Shown here: positions 46,190 to 60,956 of the stretch, in pieces
Numbering within the stretch: position 1 is the first letter of the stretch
Layout of the letters: each line of letters opens with the position of its first letter
Assembly (NCBI GenBank): GCA_022385755.1
Contig: MU278350.1
Location: forward strand, 696,905-760,904
Source: Trametopsis cervina
Lineage: Eukaryota > Basidiomycota > Agaricomycetes > Polyporales > Irpicaceae
DNA: 64,000 nt
Direction of reading: 5' to 3'
Position numbers and translations under genes: made by a program
The notes under the pieces: model-generated
Database searches by the model: none
Seen by the model: the letters and a program-made list of their open reading frames with translations, nothing else
Told to the model about the DNA's origin: nothing

Positions 46190-48545
46190 ACAGTCTTCAG
46201 AGCCTTTTATATGTCATTTTAGCGCATATATAATCATCAGTTGTTGTGTAGTCCACAGTATTATTTGATTGAAGTGTTTTCTCATTCTTTGGCCCTCTGT
46301 ACCAGTCAAAGAAGCAGAAAAGTTACTGCTTCATAAACCCAAGCAGTTCATTAGTATGTTGTATATATTTAAAACATGTAAAGACCTCAGGAATTGTAAC
46401 CTGCTGCTTGCTGGCCTGCTCACCAAGTCTTAAGATATTTCCAACAAATTAAGCAACTGTTTCTACTTTTTTATGGATAAAAATGATTACTTTACAGTCA
46501 ATTTATAGACTGTGGGAAAAAGATGTCCTAATGTGAAAAATATGTGCTTATGTAATCTGATGTCATTACTACAAACCATTTTGCTGTAGCTATATTACTA
46601 AGCTCAGAAAGTTCAAAACATAGTCAAACCATCAAATTTTAAGAGTGTCATGACTGTAGAAGTGCAAATGAAGATGTATAAATGACTCTATAGGTTGTAA
46701 AAATTTAATGTGATTTTTCCGGATTTGTTTGGATTTTATTTGAAGCTCTACAGTCAATTTATTGACCGTGGGAAAGCCACTTCCAAATATGGAAAACGTC
46801 AGCTTAGCTAATCTGATGTCATTACTACTAGCAGTTTTGCTGTAGCTGCATTATTGAGCTCAGAAAGTGCAAAATACTGCCAAAACATCGAAATTGAAAC
46901 CATATTTCCCTATTTGGGCAAGTTTATTTTAGCTCTAGAGACTTCAATGTTTCAGCAATACTGTTAGTGTTGATACTAACAATGTGTACTATACCAGGAG
47001 TACCTTCTGGAGGGGTCAAATATGGGCGCCTATTTTGGTCAGTAAGCATTGCTTACCCAGTAACAAATGTTACTTACTACATTTACTTATTTGTAACAAA
47101 TTCTATCTACTTGATAACAACTATTACTTACTTGGTAGCAATGTCTACTTACTTGATAACAGTCTCTACTTACTTGATAACAACTTGTACTTACTTAGTA
47201 ATAAATTCTACTTCCTTCATAATACACCTCTACTTACTCAATAACAAACTTACTTTGTATGTTAACAAATGCAACTTACTTGATAACAAACCTTTACTTA
47301 CCGGTGACAACTTTTGTTTATCCAGTAATACAGTAGTACTTACTCACCAACAGATGCTTCATACTGATACTGACTTGAATTACATCGCACTCTTATTATG
47401 TCTGCATAGCCCAGTGGTTTACTGACTTCATTTTGTTTAGTCCCAAGGCTGCTGGTTCAACTCCGGCTCAGTCCAGTGAATTGACCTAAGCATGTTTACA
47501 TCACGTTGTGTCAAAGCACCAGCATGTTGGCGCTTCGACACGAGCTGAGGGCATTAGGATGACACTGGGTGGTCTTTGTTTGGGCTTATTTGGTCTTTTT
47601 GAGCCTGTTTTCACTAAAAACAGCTGTAGAGCCTGCAATAGAATCGGGCAAAATCTGGAAAAATTGCCAGAAATTCTAGAAGGCTTAGTAACCCCATGTC
47701 ACATGATTACACTCTTCCACGGTCATGTGATCTCCCAAATTGCATTCTTTTGCAAACAAATGCATAGAATACCTTATACAGAGCTTATTAAAATGTGAAA
47801 AAATGGCCTAAAATTAGAACACATTATGTAATACATGTGGGCATATGTCTGAGATGTTACATGACTGTTATAGCTTGAGTATTCAGTGAAAGGCAGACAT
47901 GTAAAGGTGTAGACAGACCGTGGGAGTTTATCTTCCCAAAATGGAAGGTGTGCGCTTATCTAATCTGACCCTCCCACCATGTATGGCCTTGCTGTAGCTG
48001 CATTATTAAGCTCAGAAAACACAAAATACTCGAGAAACATTGACAATGCAATCACTTATGGTCCATAAAACAACACTGAGGCATGGAATAGACTTCAAAT
48101 GAAGGGGGTTCTTTGTTAGAAGTGTTCTATGAGCCAAACCGAGGCCCATCAAGATCGGGCGCTTATTTCCCAAAAAGGGCATATGTGTTTCTCATCTTCT
48201 GCTCTCAATTCTGCATGGTTTCCTTAATAAAGATGACCACAGTGTAGCCCAATATCATGGCTACATGCTGGTATATGAATTGCTGGGAAACTCTGAGATG
48301 GTGAGGCTGTAAAAATCGAGGAAGCTTTGTAATCTCAAATAAGCGCTCAACTACACAAAATGGTAATGGATCAACAACTACTACTAATGCCATCAAAAGC
48401 ATACAATATGGTAACAAAATATGATTATAAAAGTGTTTTCAAACAAAGTTCCCATGCATTGGGGACAAAAAGCGTCACATCTCTCAGAACCCCAATATGC
48501 CAGACGTTACTGGAACGATTCTTTTCTTCATACCTCAGGAATCGT
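46190..48545 (+). repeat. Composite repeat R, copy 4
   Basis: This copy is closest to copy 1, with head units (46490-46620 and 46700-47040), the minisatellite (47045-47345), the tRNA-like head (47401-47475), a decayed palindrome (47508-47540), the middle segment, and module X ending 'catacctcaggaatcgtaat' at about 48547. No coding gene is seen. Confidence 0.7.
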
Positions 48546-48599
48546 AATTATAAAAGTGTATTCCCATCAGTTTTCCCATGCTTTAGGGCAAAACTTGTC

Positions 48600-49050
48600 A
48601 AAGTCGCAGAACCCCAATGTGCTAGATGTTCTTACATCGTCATGGACAATGGAGGCTATCCTTCAGTTTGTTCAGCAGCTACTCACAATGATGAATTCAT
48701 TCTCAGGACGGAAGTCGGTCCTTGTCATAGATAATGCCCCATGCCATCGAGTACCAGGCTTACGAGAACTGATTGAATCATAGTGAGTTCTTGAAGACAT
48801 CCTAAGACATAGCCACTCACAGTGGAATGCGACTTGAATTCTTGCCAGCCTATTCCCCTGATCTTGACATCGTCAAGGAGGGCTTTTCCGCAATGAAAGC
48901 ATGGATCCGGCACAACCATGACTATGCCCTTGGGGAACTTTCAGGAACTGCTTCTGCAGATCTATATCGTCTTTTGTAACAGGCAGTATTCAGTACAATG
49001 ACTTCAGACAGTATTGAGGGGTGGTTTCGACATTCAGGCTATATACCATA
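48600..49050 (+). pseudogene. 3' part of a Tc1/mariner-like DDE transposase
   Basis: The frame SVLVIDNAPCHRVPGLRELIES is interrupted by an apparent intron of about 40 nt (gtgagttcttg...ctcacag, with a ctaag-type branch site) and continues YGMRLEFLPAYSPDLD, EGFSAMKAWIR. These are the second D (IDNAPCH) and third acidic (SPDLDIVKE) boxes of the DDE_3 fold. A TAA near 48976 truncates the tail, which otherwise continues to GWFRHSGYIP. The 5' half, including the first catalytic D, is missing or unrecognisable, so the gene is broken. Confidence 0.75.
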
Positions 49051-49145
49051 GATCTACAATATTTACACAATAAAGATTACATATTCTGATTCTTGCCAAT
49101 TGGTTGGCTTTGTGAAAATTGCAAAATTACCTACACTTCATAGGA

Positions 49146-50649
49146 TTAGCAACGAGCTCTCTTCTTTTTGTCATGAATATACCTTTTAGCTTTCCGTTTA
49201 TATCTCCACATGGCCTTGGTGATGGCTTTGAGAAACACGCCAATGGCCCCATCTGCCATGCCAATCTTTGTCCAATAGTATACAGCATCAAAGTCAATGG
49301 CATTATGAGCATAGAAAATATCATGCTCTTGAAGGGACCATGCATACTGCATGTATTCCAGACTGGGAAACACATCGTCCAAGGCAGCGAGAACAGAAGA
49401 GATGGTAGGCTGAGTTAAACCTGTGATTCTGAAGTCAAAGCCTTCATCTGATGAAGTTTCAGGTTTGGAGTCGGATTTGTCCCCGGAATTAGACTCAGAC
49501 TTCGTAAAACAGGTGTGATGAGTAGTCTGTGAAAGTAAGCATTCTGAAGATGATGGTTCTGTGACTGAATTGCCATTGATATTGATGTGAAGCATTTGAC
49601 TTGGGGGAATAGCAGTATTGAGATTGTGACTGCTATGGACTTGGCGTTGCTTATTGGAAACCTGTGCCTTCAGTCAATCAATGTTGAGAGAGGCTGATGT
49701 CTTCGAGAGATTCATTAGTGGTTTCTTGATAATAGCTCAGCTAAGAAGTGGCTAATGCATAGAAAGGCCACATACTGATTCTCTTGCTGTCAATGACAAG
49801 TCATTGATACCTAAAGGGTAATGTTCTCTGTTCTTGCCAGGTATACACCACGAGTTAGGTCCTGGGTGTTTTTTGCAGCTCCACTTCTTCTTCAAAATCT
49901 CGAACCGAACTCTCATAGAACACTCTACACTGAAAAGCATGGTGTTCTCTTTGTTCATACCTTGCTGAATACCACACTGAATGGTAGACTGCTTTGTCTT
50001 CTCAGTAGGGTTTTGACATTGGCATTACATCAGCAGAAAGTGATCAAAGATTGAGATTGATGGTACATACCAAATTGATGATCTCTAATTGTGGGATCCT
50101 TGTTCGAGCTCGCCATGTTTTGTTGATCAATTCCGCAATAACTTCCTCCATATCTGACTCACTCTGCAGCTGCATTCTCATGCCCTTATTGGTATTGAAG
50201 TGGTAGGCAATTGCGCAAGATGGCGGCACATTAAGTTGAGCTTTGATGTGATCCAAAAGATTGCCTGGAGCGATGTCGAGAGGGATCTTGATCAATCTCT
50301 CCTCAATCGCAACAAGCAGATTGATAGAGTTGATGGGAACAACAATCCAGAGTTGCTTGGGTGACTCTAGAGCTAGGTCTAGAATGAGTTCATGGTGAGT
50401 TGAGAATACAGAACCTTTCGGAATACACCCACTGTTTTGAGGTGAGACTGTAGTATACTCAAATCTGGCAGTGTGCTGAGTACCAGAGAGAGCTGGATTT
50501 GCTCCATTGAGCCACTGTTGGACAAGTCTGACAGACTGTGCTTGCTGAGACAATGGAGGTCTAGCACTGTCAGGGGCCATGCTGAGCAGATAGATTGCTT
50601 GACTCAAGGCTGGTGGGTCAGAATCAGTAGAAGTAGTATGTGGGTTCAT
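49146..50649 (-). CDS. Orphan multi-exon gene, hypothetical protein
   Basis: The minus strand shows a first exon from ATG 50649 (MNPHTTSTDSDPP, to RIPQLEIIN) with a gtatgt donor near 50072. Short exons follow, including one with KKKWSCKKHPGPNSWC and HYPLGINDLSL (about 49910-49770). A 3' exon ends in HDIFYAHNAIDFDAVYYW and a lysine/arginine-rich tail (RYKRKAKRYIHDKKK). The 'K-W-C-KH ... C ... H-PL' signature recurs, from memory, in basidiomycete hypothetical proteins found near repeats. The function is unknown. The middle splice sites are tentative, and it may be decaying. Confidence 0.45.
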
Positions 50650-51620
50650 AGGGTAGCTGTGACACTTTGAAGAAAAAATTGGGTGGCAGTAGTAACTGCA
50701 GCTGCAGACAGATTGAGGGTTATATATGACTTAAAGAGGACCTCCTTTTTTGAGGTGACTTGTTGCACTCTACACAACAGCTTCCTCGGTGAAGCAATAT
50801 ATTTATTGGCCAAAATATCCACACTGAACTGAGCCGCGAGGAAAGTGACATAGCAATGCCAACACCTATTTATATATGGCTATGGCCGTGGCTATGGCCG
50901 TCTAGCATATGGGAGTGGTCCAGGGTCCTGGCACCATCTACACCACTTGCTCCTCTGTTGAGCTGACTCGTGTGGTCTATCATTTTTTACTTAGCTGTAA
51001 AGGATTAATTACACCTCTGAGTGTCTTGTTCTGAAGCAAATCCTTAAGATCACGTGACTCAGTCTCCATGACACTTATGAAATTGTATTTCCATTCAAAT
51101 TACGTAGATAAAGACTAAATGTATCACTGTTGCAAGACCTCAAAGTGTTAGATGTTACTGAAATAATTTTAACTATAACATTCATCTTGATAACAATGAG
51201 TAATCATTTAAATGACAACAGATCACATTTTATTCCAAAGTGTCATCTGATAAGGGATAGTTAAGTCTTACTGTTTAATGACATTTTGGCAATGTGATTG
51301 AATATCAGGCATTGCCCTATAATTAGCCTAAATCCATGGCAGATTTACCATCCAGCTGCTGTGATATTGCATGTATATGATTTGGTACCCCAACATGTTC
51401 AGTAATCCTTCACAAACTATTCCACATCTTAAACTGTGCCTACTTGCCTTTTGTACAGTTTAAGAATTAATTTCTGCTGTTCCATGAAAATGCAGGTAAC
51501 TGGAGGTTTCTCTGTAAAGCAATACTGATAAGATACAAAAGCTAGCAATACAAGTTACCAACTTTACATGAAATAACACCAAAGGATGCTATGTCAGCTT
51601 TTGTCAAGCTGTGCGTTGTC
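50650..51620. other. Gene-free stretch with an LTR scrap
   Basis: About 970 bases with no credible frame. At roughly 51048-51072 'gatcacgtgactcagtctccatgaca' matches the last bases of the family A LTR, so the boundary between the repeat zone and host genes lies here. The rest is AT-rich and featureless. Confidence 0.5.
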
Positions 51621-53952
51621 TCAGCCATCCATGCTGAACAAGTCATCATCATCACCAGTCAACACTGGCCCACTTAAGGGACTAAAAGGTCCCTGAGTAT
51701 TTTGCCAAGTACGGCTGCTTGTACTTCGCGTGTTGGCAGCTGCTACGGGCCCTGGGGAACAGAACTGAGTAGCGAATTGAGAGCCAAGAGAGAAACTTAC
51801 TGGAAGCCGCGGCTGAGTGAGATAATCTCGAGAATACAGCGTCGAGTCCAACAAGGGATCCGTTCATTCCAGGCACACTCGCATTGGCAGCTGTTGAATC
51901 GGCTACCAAGTGTGACGGAGGAGATGAGCCATGCCAATCCACAGACCCGGTCAATACGTGACCTGAACCTTTGAATGATGGAGCAAAGCCGGGGGATCGC
52001 CCAGGGCTAAACGCAGCAGATGTCGATGGAGATGGAATGGATGGAGGAGGTGGTAATGCGTGAATGCGAGAGTAACCGGCTGCTAGACCCTGCGGGAGAC
52101 TCTGGCCTGGAGCATGCGCTTGAAGTGCGCGGGTAGATGGCGACGATGCGTTACGCCTGTCGTCAGTGTCGTGCTCGCTCACTACGGGACGAGCTCCACT
52201 GTACTGATGTTGTTGACCGAGATAATGCTCAGGACCACTATCGTAAGCAATCCCGGTGGCGAATGCACTCTGCCGAGAAGGAGAGTGAGCAAGGCCATTC
52301 AAAGCCTTGAGTCCGGTCGATGGATGATGAGAAGAGGAAATGGCGGGTTGTTGAGCGTACAACGACGATACACTAGCAGTCATAGTGGATCGCTGGTTTG
52401 ATTTTGCGTTGATATAGTGATGAAGGCCTGGTAAGAAAGCCGCGGACGCATTGGAAGGATGAATAACATCCTCATTGCGGCTGCCGAAGCCAGAACCACT
52501 CTGGAAAGAACTCGGAGTTCCATTACCCAAACCACCACCGGTGACGCTGACCCCCGTGGTCCCTATATCGGGCACTGGCATACTATGCTCTGTCCATATG
52601 GATCTGATTTCTTGCAAGAGGGAAGGCGCTGGCACGGATCGCGAATGCCGGTGGTGACTTTCTCCGGATGGCTGGTTCATTGGTCCATCTCGCTCAATAG
52701 GCTGTAAAGGACGGCTAACGTTATTGCGAGAGAAGCGACGAGACTTCTCTTCTGGTGTTAGAAGCTCTGACAACGAGCCAGGGATGAACTCTTCCAGATC
52801 TCCTTCCTCCACCGCGACTTCTTCTTGAGGATGAGCGGGGGGTTCTTGGATAGCGTCTTGGCGAAAATCTGGAGACCACGACATCAGGGCACCAAGCGAG
52901 GCAGACAATCCCGATCTAGCCCTAAAGTCGCTCTGTGTTTTCTGTTCCGTAAGTGAAAATGTAGACTGAGTGCCCGGCACAGAGAAAGGGGAGCTTGAGA
53001 CCATTGTTACGTGGGGTGAGCTTCCAGGGGAGAGGTCTTTGATCGACAATGGACGGGTGGCTGGTGAAGCGCGAGGAGGAGAGCCAATGGGTCCGAAATC
53101 GACAGTGTCCGTAACAGCTCTTGACTGAGACAATCCAGAGCGCGGAGGAGCAACATAGTTGCTCACGGGAAGTGGTAATGGTACGGATGTGTTTTCCTGG
53201 TCGGCTATCTTCAAAGCTTGCTGTTGAAGCGTGAAGGTCTGCGAGTCGTTCAGTAGTGTAGAGCTCCTGCCCTGTGCGGGGGCGCTTGGCAGCTTGTTAC
53301 TCTCATCGGGGAGCCCGTATGAAGCGAAGTCGGTAGTATGTATGGGAGGTGCTGGCGCGGAAGGTGACAGCGTCGCTTTGAGTGGCATAGGAATGGGAGG
53401 CCGCGAGGAAGAGTGGGATCGCGTAGGGGCAGTCGAACCCGAGAGCAGCGGATTACGCGGATTTATTCCAGATCCTTGCTGCCCTTGAACTGTAGTGCGT
53501 TGAGATCGTCCTGCTCTCCCTTCTTTGCTAGCGGAAGTTGAGTTAGAGGCACTTGCAGCAGCTTGTGCAGCCTTCTTGTTCTTCCGGTCCATAGACATGC
53601 TTTGACCTGGGAGAATATGCGCAAGTGCGCATTTATGGCCAAATTTACAGTTGCCTTTTACAAACCATGCGCATACTTCTTTTTGCTGCCCTGGCTCGAG
53701 GATGGAGTGCGAGAACGGACAAGACGAGCCGGCTGTACAGGAACCGACCTTGAAGAACTTGCAGGGCACATGCGAAAGATCTTTTGCTGTGTGAACGACA
53801 GATTTCAGCTATGATACATTCACATAGGAAAGCGACGTACTCTTTGCTGAAGCGGATTTTGTTTTCCCTGATCTATCTCTGTCCTTTTCCTTTTCGCCGG
53901 CATCTTTAGCGGAGTCAAGAACATCATCTCTCTGTGCGTCCGAGCTTGACAT
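51621..53952 (-). CDS. CCCH zinc-finger protein (742 aa)
   Basis: Three exons join in frame: 53952-53841, 53786-51801 and 51751-51621, with introns of 54 nt (gtacgt...cacacag) and 49 nt (gtaagt...ccccag). The N-terminus is lysine/aspartate-rich. Two tandem CCCH fingers follow at once (PCKFFKVGSCTAGSSCPFSH, then CAWFVKGNCKFGHKCALAH), which is the pattern of RNA-binding zf-CCCH proteins similar to yeast Lee1. The remaining ~600 residues are Ser/Pro-rich and probably disordered. The last exon ends in an acidic LTGDDDDLFSMDG tail. Reading through the second intron gives a false C-terminus. A role in mRNA regulation is inferred from the family. The promoter is shared with the divergent MAPK gene. 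Confidence 0.85.
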
Positions 53953-54254
53953 TTTAACAGGGCACGTGGGTGGTACACGTTAGAATAGGATAGGACAGTC
54001 GATGTCGTGCGAGCAGCGAAACGTAGAAAAATGCGGAGCAGAGGTTGTAGTGAGGCAGCTGAACCGCCTTGAGTGAGCTTAGAAGCGCACAGATTTGTCG
54101 TAAATTTGACCTCAGATCTCGATATGTGTTTCTATTTTATTATGGAGTTTTTAATAGATAGCGTTATTTAAATCTGTGGCTATCATTCACAAAGCACAAG
54201 AACGTCTGCGAAGTAGTGCGTTCGTGTCCTCTTGCAATCGTTCTCCCATCAACA
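53953..54254. promoter_or_regulatory. Divergent promoter region
   Basis: About 300 bases separate the start codons of the CCCH gene (-) and the MAPK gene (+). It contains an AT-rich core (ctattttattatggagttttt, near 54130-54150). No specific operator can be assigned by eye. Confidence 0.5.
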
Positions 54255-55815
<1,561 letters not shown>

Positions 55816-56346
55816 TGCATGGGGGCCATGTAAGAGTATGTAATTGGTATTGGAGCATGATACCTTAATCGCCTCCAGTGTGAGATGTATCTGGCGTGTT
55901 GTACGAATTGTGACGGCCGGATATGCATTTGATATGCTATAAGGCTCTAGTGATCTGGATATTCAAGTGGAATAATCTTAACTGCATGTGATACCGGCGG
56001 TTCGTGTGCGGGGATGATGGGGACTGGGCGTTGGCTACCGCCCCTCGCGCATGTTTATTCGTTATGGCCCCGAATGGGTCTCCTTCGCGGGATATACTGG
56101 AGTCGTCCGAATATACAAGGCTGAGGTTGGCCTGGTCACTGCCTGGAAATGAGGTACCGTCGGCCGAAACTACACATGTGAAACTCACAGACCGCACAAG
56201 ACCAGGCGCTAGTGCGAGATCAGGTTCCGCACTCCTGTCTACTCGCATTCAGCGGCTTCCTCCCGACCTCCATCAGCTCCTTGTCTGCCTGCTCTACATG
56301 CTGTCTGTGCTGTCGTCTATACCTAACTCACATCAGCATCGCAGCT
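55816..56346. other. Intergenic region between the MAPK and PDK-type genes
   Basis: This holds the MAPK 3' region and the upstream region of the next gene. Small frames on both strands overlap each other, and none has a motif. The stretch before 56346 is pyrimidine-rich (ctccttgtctgcctgctctac), as in many fungal core promoters. Confidence 0.5.
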
Positions 56347-58112
56347 ATGTCGTTTCGTATCTCTAAGCATCTATGGGACAAGATTCATCATTTCGCATCA
56401 TTTCCTCAGACTGGAGGCATGTACCCACCGAATTGGTCTCACAAAATATTGACGTTATGCGTGATTCAGTGTCGCTCCAGCAGATGGTTCTGTTCGGGCA
56501 AAATCCCAGTCAAGGAACCTTGCTGAAAGCCAGTCAGTTTCTACTAGGTGAGCTATGGCATCGACGTACTCCCGCTATCACCTCACACGTTCTCCTCTGA
56601 GTAGAGGAGTTGCCGATCCGCCTCGCACATCGAGTGAAGGAATTGGACCAATTGCCGCATAATCTCAGTCATATGCCTTCTATAAAGAAGGTCAAGGATT
56701 GGTATGCTCAGTCCTTTGAGGTGTGTGGTCTATATCGTGTCTTCGCGCCGCATCGTTGACTGTCGGATAACTCGCAGGAGCTGGTAAACTTCCCTTCAAT
56801 AAATCTTCCTCCCCAGCTTCGTGAGGCTCTATTTGTGGCTGCCCCCAATCAATCCTCACTCCCTGAATCTGTTCCCAATCCGTCTCTTACATATTTTGCC
56901 GAGGACTACGCTGCCCCTTCCGTTGCATCCGCTGTATCCTCTAATGGTTCGCCGGCTCATCCAATCAAGAGGCGTATACCTATGGAACGTCGGTGAGTCC
57001 GTGGTCGCTTCTACTCTTTGTTAATATATCCCGACATTCCATTTCGCCCGGAGAAGATACTTTGCAAACACATCTGGTATTGTCTGGCCACCTGAAGTCC
57101 GCGATTACAACAAACAATTCACCAAAACTCTCGAAATGATCAAGAAACGCCATGACCCGACGGTGACAACCGTCGCACAGGGTGTTCTGGAATGGAAGCG
57201 GAGTCAAAACGCGCGTAATATCAACCTAGACGTTCAGCATTGGCTGGATAGATTTTACTTGTCACGTATCGGGATCCGCTTCCTGATTGGCCAACGTGGG
57301 TACTGCATGAAATCATAATCAGTCAGTGTCTGAGGAAGCCCACAGACGTCGCACTCAACACTCTCCAGCCACACCCTGATTATGTCGGAATTATATGCAC
57401 AAGATCAGTACGTTATAGATGTGAAGTCATATGTTTTCCCTTTCGCCTAATCTCGTGTATACAAAGAACGTGCATGACATCGTACATGAAGCCATCGAGA
57501 ACTCCAGGTATGTTGTAGACCTCGTCTACGCTTCGTTGTTGACACATGACTCTGCAAGGTTTGTATGTGAAGAACACTATGCGATGTTCAAAGGCCCTCC
57601 TGTACAGCTCATTTGTCCGAAAGATCTTCACTTTCCCTACGTTCCTGGTCATCTTTCCCACATTGTATTCGAGCTGTTGAAAAATTCTCTACGAGCGGTG
57701 GTGGAGCGGTATGGCCCTGACCAGGAAGACCGTTTCCCTCCCATCAAGGTTATTGTGGTAGAAGGCAAGGAGGATATCACCATTAAGATCTCTGACGAGG
57801 GCGGGGGAATTGCGCGGAGTGCCATCCCGCTCATCTGGACGTACATGTACACAACCATGGAAGGTCAAACTATACAAGAAGATTTCCAGGCCAGCGACTT
57901 CAATGCGCCAATGGCAGGGTTCGGGTATGGGCTGCCGTTATCGAGGCTGGTACGAGCTCCTCTTTTAATTGCTATCCTCGACACTCACTTGTTGAACACA
58001 GTACGCACGTTACTTTGGCGGTGACCTGCGTTTAATTTCTATGGACGGCTTTGGCACTGATGTCTATATTCATCTCAACAAGCTGTCCAGTAGCGCAGAG
58101 CCCCTGCCGTAG
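56347..58112 (+). CDS. Mitochondrial pyruvate dehydrogenase kinase-type protein kinase
   Basis: A multi-exon gene starts [19 protein letters not shown] and ends [12 protein letters not shown]. Parts in order: an N-terminal helical bundle ([20 protein letters not shown], then [18 protein letters not shown]), a middle with [14 protein letters not shown] and [12 protein letters not shown], and the GHKL ATPase domain. The latter has an N-box ([10 protein letters not shown]), G1 (DEGGGI) and G2 ([18 protein letters not shown]), where the last exon starts after a short intron near 57950-58000. This architecture is that of PDK/BCKDK kinases, which phosphorylate the E1 subunit of 2-oxoacid dehydrogenases in the matrix. 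Internal introns of ~50-60 nt interrupt the open frames. Which of PDK or BCKDK cannot be settled by eye; the order favours PDK. Confidence 0.85.
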
Positions 58113-58391
58113 AATGACGAGGTGTCTGTTATATACGGCTCACATCCCCTAATTATTTAGTTTCAACAATCTTGTACTATCACAACTGTATACTACATTC
58201 TGAACGCATCGTATAAACTGAACTGACGCGCCATATATCAATGAGATTTCGATCTGAGTGAACTAAGGGCAGGTACATGTGAATGTACAATGCCCGCAAA
58301 TAATGTACAGTAAGATGCATACGCTCGATAGCAAATTCAACAAGTATACAAAGTTCGACGTTGGATAAATATCTGAGCGTCCTCTGGCTGC
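58113..58391. other. Convergent 3' intergenic region
   Basis: AT-rich sequence between the ends of the PDK-type gene (+) and the WC-1 gene (-). No gene or stable hairpin was noticed. Confidence 0.4.
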
Positions 58392-60956
58392 TCATCCCGA
58401 ATAGCCAACCATATCTCCGTCCCATGTACGTTTCGAAGTTGCGCGTACATGGTGACTCATGTTTTGCAAATGGTTTGCCCAGGCGTTGCCCAAGGTTTGG
58501 GGTAAGAGGAGGCTATGTTCCTGAACGGATCGGGTGCGGGCCTGGTCTCCCTTCTCCTGCTGCACATGCAATTCCAACGCTTCCACTTCCTCCCTCAACC
58601 GTTGGTTGACGAATTTCAACTGCTGCAACTCGTACTGCCAGCTGCTCTCGCGAGCCACGTCGAACTCATCGAAGACTTGCGCAGCATGTCCATGGACCAA
58701 CTTTGCGGGACTGGAGGGGGAAGTTGCACTGCTGGACAACTTTACTTGACACACCAGAGGACGAGAACCAACGCCAGATGATGCTGCCGACGACGATTGC
58801 TGATCGTCTGAGGGGTGGTAAAAGATGATCTCCACAGCTACTTGCGAACCGTCTTTCCTCTGTAACTCGCACGAGACATTTCTTGTTTCCAGGCTCGAGT
58901 CCATGAACGCCCTGTTCAGCGTCTCCTCGACAATCATCCTGCCTTGAAGTGGGTCATGGCCGCCGACAAGGTCGCCCAACGATCTACCGATGACCTCCCC
59001 AGAGCCCCAACCAAGCAGATCGCGGACTGCAGCACCAACAAATAAGAAGGAACCCCCCGAGCTCAGAAGCGCCCAGAACTCTTCTTCTTGCTCCTGAGAT
59101 GTGCGGTTCGATCCCTCCAGTGGTGCACATTGATATGTGGGGGCCAGACCACCTGCGCGGGCTATGGGACCCCACGTCAGAGACGCCATACTTCTCACCC
59201 GTCCGCTGAGGATGATCGCTTTGCGGCCCTTGCCAGGTTCTACATACAAGCGCCCCCGACATTCTAGCCAGACGTACGACGAGTCTTTCATGCGCATGCG
59301 GAACAACAGGTCGACCACGCGCGGGCCGGCAGAATTCGAATACGACGTATGCTGGGAAGTGGTTGATGTCTCGGTAGGGACCGCAGGAGGAAGTAGTGCG
59401 GATGATTCCTTGAGTTCACGCACCAGCGGAACTTTATCTGCTTCGTGACAGAAATCGGTGACTGATTTCCCGACTAGATCTTCTGGTTCGTATCCTATAA
59501 TGCGTCGTACAGAAGGTGAAACGTACAGGAAGGCCCCCTTGAGCGAGAGTACTTGCACAAAATCTGGGGAAGTCTCTAGCAGCATGAGGCTCAGGGGCTT
59601 GTTACCGTCGTGCGGTTCAGTTTTCTCGTTTCTATCCTGAGGGGCTAGCGACAGAGTAGTCGTGGAAGTGCTGAAAGGGATGGAATCGAGGAAGGTGGAG
59701 TTGTTTAGGAGAGCACGAAGGGACTTTGAAACGCCTGGGCCGGCAGACGAACCAGCCCTCCAGTCAGGTTTGGAGCTCGTTGCGGTGGTCAGGAGAGTGT
59801 TGTTGCTGTAGTTTACCATATAACTCCCATCACGAAGCTTCTGTAGAATGGCGTTCGGCTGTTCAGTGAGGTCCACTTGAAAGCCGACCTGGTAAACCAC
59901 TTCATCAGCCTCCTCGGGTAGGTTGTGTACACCGCCACGAAGTGGGATCACGGTCACCAGATTGACGAAGGCCGAACCATCCTTGCGATAGTTGATCAAG
60001 CTGACCTGACACTCCTTGTCGGCGGCCAGAGACTTTCGCATATGGGCGACGGCTTCTGGTGCCGTGTGTCTGCGCTGTTCGCCCCGTTGTACATTACCGT
60101 CCGGAGACTGCAAAAAGCGACAATTCCGTCCAAGAACCTCGTGCTCCGGGTAGCCAGTGAGCTTGTAGAATGTAGGTGAAGCGTACACGACAGGATTGTC
60201 GTATCGTCGGACGTCAACGACAATAAAAGAACATGTCATATCGACCGGTCCTAGGGCTATCTTGGGGTTGGGACGCGTGACCACACGAGCGAGAATAGAG
60301 AGAAGATCGAAGCCCGATGTAGAGTACACAGGCAGCCCGCCTGCATTGGGTACGGGTAGCGGCAACGCCATTGGGATCGACATGGGTAGCAAACTGGCTA
60401 ACGGAGGATGCGGATGAGCAAAGTCGGGAACATCAGGGTATCCGCTAGGCGTAGCTGACGAAGATGGCATAGAAGTAGGATTTCCGGTGCCAGTATAAGA
60501 GATAGGGCGCGAGTGGGTAGCGTCTAGCGAAGAGACAGAAGATGGGAAATACGAAGGCAGCACGACGGTTTGAGATATCGGCATCGGCTCTTGGGGCGGT
60601 AGCATCCAGCTACGTGTCAAACAATGTAAGCTGAGCTGAGATGTGTGCAAAAATCCTACATACTAGTCATGGGTTGATCGGGGAAATGTAGGGCTGCTTG
60701 CGAGCCAGGTGGAGGCGACTGCATTTGCATTGCCTACGATGCCTGCGGGAAGGACTTCCGCGCCCCCGCCAGGAGGAAGCGTGGGGCCCAGCATGAGCTG
60801 AGGCATTTGGAACTGGACATTATTGGAGAAGATGGGGTGGTCGGTGGCGTCCTGTCTGCCAATTGTGCTGCCGCTGCTATCATACGGCGTATGTTCCTGG
60901 TCAGAAACGGCTCCCTCGCGGTCAGATGGGGCATTGAGATAGCGCTCAAAGGGCAT
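58392..60956 (-). CDS. WC-1: White-Collar-1-type blue-light photoreceptor (836 aa), no zinc finger
   Basis: Two exons, 60956-60664 and 60609-58392, join through a 54-nt intron (gtatgt...cacgtag), giving STHD|YWMLPPQEP. The LOV domain has the flavin-binding motif GRNCRFLQ with the photoactive cysteine and RKDGSAFVN, preceded by FIVVDVRRYDNP. Two further PAS domains follow (SPDFVQVLSLKGAFLYVSP and the FWALLSSGGSFLFVGAA region). The C-terminus is a Gln/Glu-rich helix and then ends; there is no GATA finger, as known for basidiomycete WC-1, which binds DNA via its partner WC-2. It acts in the nucleus in light responses and development. Confidence 0.92.
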
